NCBI GenBank assembly: GCA_021413405.1
Contig: JAIOQL010000329.1
Span: 1-11,333 of the forward strand
Reading direction: 5' to 3'
Source of the DNA: Leptospira sp.
Lineage (GTDB): Bacteria > Spirochaetota > Leptospiria > Leptospirales > Leptospiraceae
DNA length: 11,333 nucleotides
A program made the translations under genes and the position numbers. Below, piece after piece: positions 6,859 to 11,333 of the stretch. Numbering within the stretch: the stretch's first letter is position 1; the number at the start of each line of letters is the position of its first letter. The notes below the pieces were generated by a model. That model saw only the letters and a list, made by a program, of their open reading frames with translations. It made no database searches and was not told the DNA's origin.

Positions 6859-8105
6859 GTCTCAATTTCTGTATATATATTTCATTCCTGAATTTAACCT
6901 TCATACCTCTTTTTAATTTTTTTGCATTGTCATCCATTCAACCCGGATCACTGACAGCATACCGGATAGCTTCTCTTTTTTTCATAATCCTGCTTAATTT
7001 ATTTTCCTATGTTCTTTTAAGAAAATATCCGGTTTCTGATATTGCTATTAAAAATAATTGGGCTGATAAAAAATTCACCGCAGTAACAATTATTATTTTT
7101 TTGATTATTTCAGGATTTTATTTTTCAAGATCTGTTTATGAACCTCACGGAATGTGGGATGCGTGGGCAATGTGGAATTCAAAGAGTAAAGATTGGACAC
7201 TTTCTTTTTTGAGCGGATCCGAATTCAAAATTGCTAAATCTTCGTGGGCGCACCCGGGATACCCGGTTTTCATTCCGCTTCTGCTTTCTTTTATTGCGAT
7301 CAATTCTGGCGGATGGTCACATCAGGTTCCATTACTAACAAACTATTTTTATCTTATCCTGTATTTTGCTCTGATATTTCAAATTGCAATCCAGTTTAAA
7401 GGAAAACGGAATCTATTTTACTATTTCCTGATTGTTTCTTCATTTCTTCCTGCGTTAGTCGCACAAGCGACCGATCAATGCGCGGATTTCCCGCTCTCCT
7501 GTCATTATGCCTTCACTTTTTTTCTTTTCTTCCGGTATCAGAAGAACCCCTCACTTACCGGGGCAGGACTTCTTGCAATCCAATTGGGAATGCTTTCATT
7601 AATTAAAATGGAAGGTGCAATTCTGTTTACGGTTCTCTTTTTATATTTTATCTATGTTTTTTTGCGGAACCGCAATAGAGAAGAGTTTTTCGTTTTCCTG
7701 GTTTTTGTTTTGCCCGCGACAATTCTATTTTTACTTTTTAAATTGTACGCTCCGGAAATCAACCCGGTTCCGATAAACCAGGAACAATTAAGACTTGCCA
7801 TTATAAATCCACAACGTTATTTCAATGTTTTGCATTTCTTCGCATTTTTTCATCTTCTCACAATTTTACTTTGCCCTTTTGTAATTTTAAGTTTTTTCTT
7901 TAAATTGAAATTCCAAAAGATGGATATTTATTTCCCGATACTTGCATCACATATTACATATAACATAATTTTTCTGATTACATCTTCGGATCAGGTCTGG
8001 CATTTGACAGCTGCATACCGCCGGATAAATCTCCAGTTGATTCCTGCATTTTGTTTGATTTCGTTATTTTTATATATGGAGAATGATTCTTATGAAAGGG
8101 GATAG
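6855..8105 (+). CDS. Polytopic membrane protein, GT-C-type (GT39/GT83-like) glycosyltransferase
   Basis: 416 residues with about ten hydrophobic helices. After the first helices comes an outside loop with EPHGMWDAWAMWNSKSKDW, then SWAHPGYPVFIPLL, and later ATDQCADFPLSCHYAF. WDAWA.WN, the HPGYP segment and DQ..D.PL are typical of lipid-linked-sugar GT-C glycosyltransferases of the ArnT/PMT-like kind, where the acidic residue in the first outside loop is the likely catalytic base. Such enzymes use polyprenyl-phosphate sugars to modify lipid A, glycans or proteins at the outer face of the inner membrane. It starts at ATG 6855 inside the stop of the preceding anchored protein (four-base overlap) and ends at TAG 8103-8105. 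Its end overlaps the next small gene. Base composition is more AT-rich than its neighbours, as expected for a hydrophobic protein. Substrate unknown. Confidence 0.65.
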   Translation: MSLNFCIYISFLNLTFIPLFNFFALSSIQPGSLTAYRIASLFFIILLNLFSYVLLRKYPVSDIAIKNNWADKKFTAVTIIIFLIISGFYFSRSVYEPHGMWDAWAMWNSKSKDWTLSFLSGSEFKIAKSSWAHPGYPVFIPLLLSFIAINSGGWSHQVPLLTNYFYLILYFALIFQIAIQFKGKRNLFYYFLIVSSFLPALVAQATDQCADFPLSCHYAFTFFLFFRYQKNPSLTGAGLLAIQLGMLSLIKMEGAILFTVLFLYFIYVFLRNRNREEFFVFLVFVLPATILFLLFKLYAPEINPVPINQEQLRLAIINPQRYFNVLHFFAFFHLLTILLCPFVILSFFFKLKFQKMDIYFPILASHITYNIIFLITSSDQVWHLTAAYRRINLQLIPAFCLISLFLYMENDSYERG

Positions 8106-8361
8106 AAATGAACATTTGAAAAAGGAATTGAAAGATGTTGCCTCAGAACTGAAGGAGGTACAGATTGCCCTGAAAGCCTACCGGGAAAGAAAACGACAAA
8201 ATGAATCTGCCAACGCTGAAGCCCTCGTTTTTGTTGAGAAAGCTGACAAGGTGATACAAAGAGCAGAAAACAAAGAAATCATATTGACAGAAGATCAAAA
8301 AAATAAAATCAAAAACAATCTGATAAAAATTCTGAACACACTGAAGAATCCGAAGAAATAA
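8092..8361 (+). CDS. Small charged coiled-coil-like hypothetical protein
   Basis: 89 residues, rich in Lys and Glu, with no hydrophobic segment. Residues 6-40 (HLKKELKDVASELKEVQIALKAYRERKRQ, broken here for length) and about 60-85 are predicted helical by pattern and could form a coiled coil. I do not recognise the family. The frame is open from ATG 8083, but GGAG at 8078-8081 lies one base from that ATG and ten from ATG 8092, so 8092 is the better start. It overlaps the end of the glycosyltransferase gene and is followed two bases later by the membrane protein at 8364. This tight packing suggests one operon, with this protein perhaps a cytoplasmic partner of the next one. Confidence 0.6.
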   Translation: MKGDRNEHLKKELKDVASELKEVQIALKAYRERKRQNESANAEALVFVEKADKVIQRAENKEIILTEDQKNKIKNNLIKILNTLKNPKK

Positions 8362-8363
8362 AA

Positions 8364-9023
8364 ATGACAAAGCCAACAAAGCCAGGTTCTCATAAAAAGT
8401 CTTATATTATACTTGGAATTCTTTCCGGAATCGCGGCTCTACTTGGCTTTTTTGCCTATCTGGACATTTATAAACCTTTCACTGAAACCATAGACACCAA
8501 TGCCAAATCCGTAGAAATTCTTCTGCGCTCAAAACTTCTGGCCGGTCTCTCAGCAGGAACCCTTTTTCTTGCACTCGCCGCCTATTTCATTCCGATTGTC
8601 CTCAAAGATATCGATACGCAAAGATACCACAAAGAATTGAGAAACGGGGTTCTCTCAGCAGGAATTTTCTTCCTGATCCAGATAGTTTTGAACAACCTCG
8701 ATCAGAAATATTATCTGAAATTAGCAATCGCAATCGTTATCAGCGCGGTTCTGTTTCTGATCCTGCTAAACTGGATACTTTCCAGTCTTGATTCAAAGAA
8801 AGAACAAATTGAAATCCGGACTGCAGTCGTTGGATCTATAGTTTCTGGAATATTATTTTCAATTCTTGTTCATTTTGTAACAGTCGGAATAAATTATTCG
8901 AAAAAGAAAGTAGACGAAGTTGTTCCATCCCAAATCGACCTCCAGAAAAAGGTGGAAAGTCTCATCGGGAATCCGGACGAACCGGTTGCAAAATCCGGAA
9001 AGAAAAGCAAAAATAGAAAATGA
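8364..9023 (+). CDS. Five-helix membrane protein, function unknown
   Basis: 219 residues. Five hydrophobic segments are visible: about 14-32 (YIILGILSGIAALLGFFAY), 57-80, 93-108, 116-136 and 149-172. The C-terminal 45 residues are soluble and Lys-rich and end KSGKKSKNRK. The region after the first helix (DIYKPFTETIDTNAKSVEILLR) would face the outside or periplasm if the Lys-rich N-terminus stays in the cytoplasm. No known motif or catalytic site was recognised. It starts at ATG 8364, two bases after the stop of the small charged protein, so the pair is almost certainly co-transcribed. A 53-base gap with no hairpin separates it from the acyl-CoA dehydrogenase, which has its own good ribosome site. 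Confidence 0.65.
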   Translation: MTKPTKPGSHKKSYIILGILSGIAALLGFFAYLDIYKPFTETIDTNAKSVEILLRSKLLAGLSAGTLFLALAAYFIPIVLKDIDTQRYHKELRNGVLSAGIFFLIQIVLNNLDQKYYLKLAIAIVISAVLFLILLNWILSSLDSKKEQIEIRTAVVGSIVSGILFSILVHFVTVGINYSKKKVDEVVPSQIDLQKKVESLIGNPDEPVAKSGKKSKNRK

Positions 9024-9076
9024 CACAACACTGATACCCAGTAATATGTAATCTTAATATTCCAAGGAAACAAAAT

Positions 9077-10747
9077 ATGATCTCTGAACTTTCAAAATTG
9101 GACAACCAGGCTGCTTTGCGCGCTCTGGAAACTTCCGGAAAACTGATAGAAGAAATTACAAAGAACCTCGCAAAACAATGCACTGACAAAGGTGCGATTT
9201 CGGTTGCAAAAATGGACGAAAATCAGCTGATTTCGTATGGCCTTGCCTGGATAACAGCAGAACAAAGAATTGCAGAAAATTTCCTGCGTTATGCATGGGA
9301 TTCTTCAATCGGGACAAGCGAACTGGAAAAGATGATGGCTGTTACATTTGCAGCTGAAATAGTTTCCCACATACGCTCCGAACTGATTGCCAAACCCACA
9401 GAATTCACTCTGACTTCCGAAAAAATCCAGTCCGCTCTTTTTATAAACGAAATAAATTCGTTTATTGAAAATTCAATGAAAATTGGAATATATTCAGCAA
9501 TTGCCGAAAAAATTGTAGAAAAAGGTCACGCAGGGGTCTATGGCCTGAGTGATGATCATGAATCTTTCCGGGAAACTTTCCGTAAATTTGCGGAGGATGT
9601 AGTCAAACCACATGCAGAGCATGTTCACAGGACCGATGATATTATTCCAATGGATATTATTAACGGTCTGAACGAAATGGGCTGTTTTGGGCTTTGCATT
9701 CCGGAATCCTATGGGGGAATCCAGTCAGATGAAAAATCTGATAACATCAGCATGCTGGTGGTAACCGAAGAACTCTCCAGGGGATCTCTGGGTATCGCAG
9801 GCAGCCTGATAACCCGGCCGGAAATCGTTTCCAAAGCATTATTAAAAGGTGGAACCGAAGAGCAGAAACAAAAATGGCTTGGACAGCTTGCGTCAGGCGA
9901 AATCATGTGCGCAGTTGCAGTAACCGAGCCAAACTATGGATCGGATGTTGCCGGAATGTCAGTCGTTGCTTCCAAAGTTGATGGTGGCTGGAAAATAAAC
10001 GGCGTTAAAACCTGGTGTACTTTTGCAGGTTATGCAAAACTACTCCTCGTCTTATGCAGAACAGAAACTGACCCTGCATTGAAACACAAAGGGCTTTCAA
10101 TTCTACTTGCAGAGAAACCAAGTTTTGATGGGCACAGTTTCGATTACACTCAACCGGAAGGCGGAAGAATAGAAGGCAAGGCTATCGGTACAATCGGATA
10201 TCGTGGAATGCATTCATTTGAAGTTTCCTTTCAGGATTATTTCGTTCCGGATGAAAATCTGGTAGGTGGCGAAGCGGGTAGAGGCCGAGGATTCTATCTT
10301 CAAATGGAAGGTTTTTCCGGCGGCCGGATACAGACTGCCGCACGTGCAAATGGAGTGATGCAAGGTGCCTTTGAAGCAGCTCTCCGCTACTCGCAGGAAA
10401 GAAATGTTTTCAAGAAGCCAATATATGATTACAATCTCACCAAATATAAAATTGCCAGAATGGCGATGATAATCCAGGCTTCAAGGCAATATACAAATTA
10501 TGTAGGAAAGCTACTTGATGAACACAAAGGACAAATGGAAGCCACTCTCGTAAAATTCTACGCGTCTAAAATTTCAGAATGGGTTTGCCGGGAAGCAATG
10601 CAGATTCATGGCGGTATGGGTTATGCGGAAGAATATGCGGTGTCCAGATATTTTGTTGATTCGAGAGTTTTTTCCATATTTGAAGGAGCAGAGGAAGTGA
10701 TGGCACTCCGTGTAATTGCGAAAGGGCTACTGGAAGAAAAGCTATAA
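9077..10747 (+). CDS. Acyl-CoA dehydrogenase with long N-terminal helical extension
   Basis: 556 residues. From about residue 155 this is a full acyl-CoA dehydrogenase, the FAD enzyme that makes trans-2-enoyl-CoA in beta-oxidation. Seen are the N-terminal helical part (DDHESFRETFRKFAEDVV), the flavin/substrate signature AVAVTEPNYGSDVAGM, WKINGVKTWCTFAGYA, the second signature QIHGGMGYAEEY, and IFEGAEEV near the end. In the last one, Glu536 sits where medium-chain enzymes have their catalytic base (YEGT), with Ala in place of Thr. Family members are usually about 380-400 residues, so about 150 residues are extra; that part is helical and of unknown role. AAGGAAA at 9064-9070 precedes the ATG by six bases. 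Electrons would go to an electron-transfer flavoprotein, not seen here. It shares its stop region with the truncated transporter and may work with the thiolase and FabG-like reductase at the other end of the window. Confidence 0.9.
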   Translation: MISELSKLDNQAALRALETSGKLIEEITKNLAKQCTDKGAISVAKMDENQLISYGLAWITAEQRIAENFLRYAWDSSIGTSELEKMMAVTFAAEIVSHIRSELIAKPTEFTLTSEKIQSALFINEINSFIENSMKIGIYSAIAEKIVEKGHAGVYGLSDDHESFRETFRKFAEDVVKPHAEHVHRTDDIIPMDIINGLNEMGCFGLCIPESYGGIQSDEKSDNISMLVVTEELSRGSLGIAGSLITRPEIVSKALLKGGTEEQKQKWLGQLASGEIMCAVAVTEPNYGSDVAGMSVVASKVDGGWKINGVKTWCTFAGYAKLLLVLCRTETDPALKHKGLSILLAEKPSFDGHSFDYTQPEGGRIEGKAIGTIGYRGMHSFEVSFQDYFVPDENLVGGEAGRGRGFYLQMEGFSGGRIQTAARANGVMQGAFEAALRYSQERNVFKKPIYDYNLTKYKIARMAMIIQASRQYTNYVGKLLDEHKGQMEATLVKFYASKISEWVCREAMQIHGGMGYAEEYAVSRYFVDSRVFSIFEGAEEVMALRVIAKGLLEEKL

Positions 10748-11325
10748 TATTTTCTGATAGAAGAGCAAAAGAGGCAAAGCGAAAGTTACTCTGCTCGGCA
10801 ATATTCTTTCTGATAATTTTTTCCTATTATCTGCAAAAGCCCATCCGTTCCGCGATGGGCCTTCAGGAATGGGGAGCCGAAAATCTTCCGTATATTTACC
10901 TCGGAAGTCTTTTTACTACGTTAATCTACTCATTTAGTTTCGGAGAATTGAATCGCAGGATTCAATTGCGGACATTTTTCGCTGTAATTTCCATTTTTCT
11001 TATCGGAACAAACCTTGTTTTTTATCCTGTAATCCAGATACCGGAATACAAAAAATATGCATCCCTCTTTTTTTACTGGTTCACTTCCATCTTTTCGATT
11101 GCCTCGATAACTCTCTTCTGGTCAATTTTCAATTTATTTTCAACGAAAGAGGAAATCAAAAGATACATCGGTTTTATTGCAGCATCCGGTACGGTAGGCG
11201 CCGTTGCTTCAAGCTTCCTTGTTCCCGGATTGGTTCAACTGATTCCCGTCCATTTCATACTACTGATCGCCGTTGCGTGTTTTTTAATAGCGCAAATCCT
11301 ATTGGGCCGGCTTGCGATTGAATAA
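10744..11325 (+). pseudogene. Npt/ATP-ADP-translocase-like transporter, ATA in place of start and truncated
   Basis: The frame is open from within the dehydrogenase gene to TAA 11323-11325. From 10744 it encodes 193 residues: IIFSDRRAKEAKRKLLCSA, a first helix, KPIRSAMGLQEWGAENLPYIYLG, then TLFWSIFNLF and RYIGFIAASGTVGAVASSFL. This pattern fits the NTP/NDP-exchange (TLC) or related MFS-like transporters. No ATG, GTG or TTG lies upstream of ATG 10855, which is inside the conserved first loop. A GGAAG ribosome site (10732-10736) sits seven bases before ATA 10744. One change, A10746 to G, would give an ATGA overlap with the dehydrogenase stop, so a lost start is likely. The stop comes after about five or six helices, while relatives have around 400 residues and 12 helices. 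Either a decayed gene, a non-canonical AUA start with truncation, or sequence errors. The real continuation, if any, lies past the window. Confidence 0.6.
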
Positions 11326-11333
11326 GATTGTGC

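Noticed and set aside
1..11333. CRISPR arrays, insertion sequences, phage genes, tRNA or rRNA, toxin-antitoxin pairs
   Set aside because: No regularly spaced repeats, transposase or integrase motifs, terminal inverted repeats, cloverleaf sequences or conserved rRNA words were seen. The small gene at 8092 has no toxin or antitoxin signature.

Overview
The window looks like a chromosomal segment from a heterotrophic, low-to-moderate GC bacterium, probably a diderm. Arguments for this are a fatty-acyl-CoA metabolism set (thiolase, FabG-type reductase, acyl-CoA dehydrogenase), a cell-wall MltG gene, a GT-C-type envelope glycosyltransferase and an Npt/ATP-ADP-translocase-like transporter. A Leptospira-like spirochaete is my best guess, but this rests on general resemblance and confidence is low. 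TGA ends several genes at natural family ends, so a standard bacterial code applies.

Layout. Positions 1-1169 (minus) hold a fabG-type reductase followed by the start of a thiolase. A good sigma70-like promoter in the divergent gap (1170-1363) drives them. Positions 1364-3151 (plus) hold a secreted phospholipase C/P1-nuclease-like gene broken in the middle, followed after 14 bases by a hisI-like gene. Positions 3256-4572 (minus) encode a secreted seven-repeat beta-propeller, and 4714-5418 (minus) a DUF3052-YdeI fusion. From 5478 to the end everything is on the plus strand: mltG with an internal deletion, a membrane-anchored unknown, a membrane glycosyltransferase, a small charged protein, a five-helix membrane protein, an acyl-CoA dehydrogenase with a long N-terminal extension, and a truncated transporter whose expected start codon is ATA.

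Two things stand out. First, the HisI-like protein appears to be a degenerate tandem duplication. The Asp/Cys metal motif (DCDQD) survives only in the first half, and the CHTG..SC zinc motif only in the second. HisI active sites form across a dimer interface, so this could be a single-chain pseudo-dimer with one working site. Second, four of about twelve genes carry different lesions: an in-frame TGA in fabG, an out-of-frame junction at the zinc motif of the phospholipase-like gene, an out-of-frame deletion in mltG at a plausible microhomology, and a lost start plus early stop in the transporter. This is either real gene decay or a poor assembly, and reads would tell which. No tRNA, rRNA, CRISPR array, insertion sequence or phage gene was seen, and no stretch over 300 bases lacks a gene.
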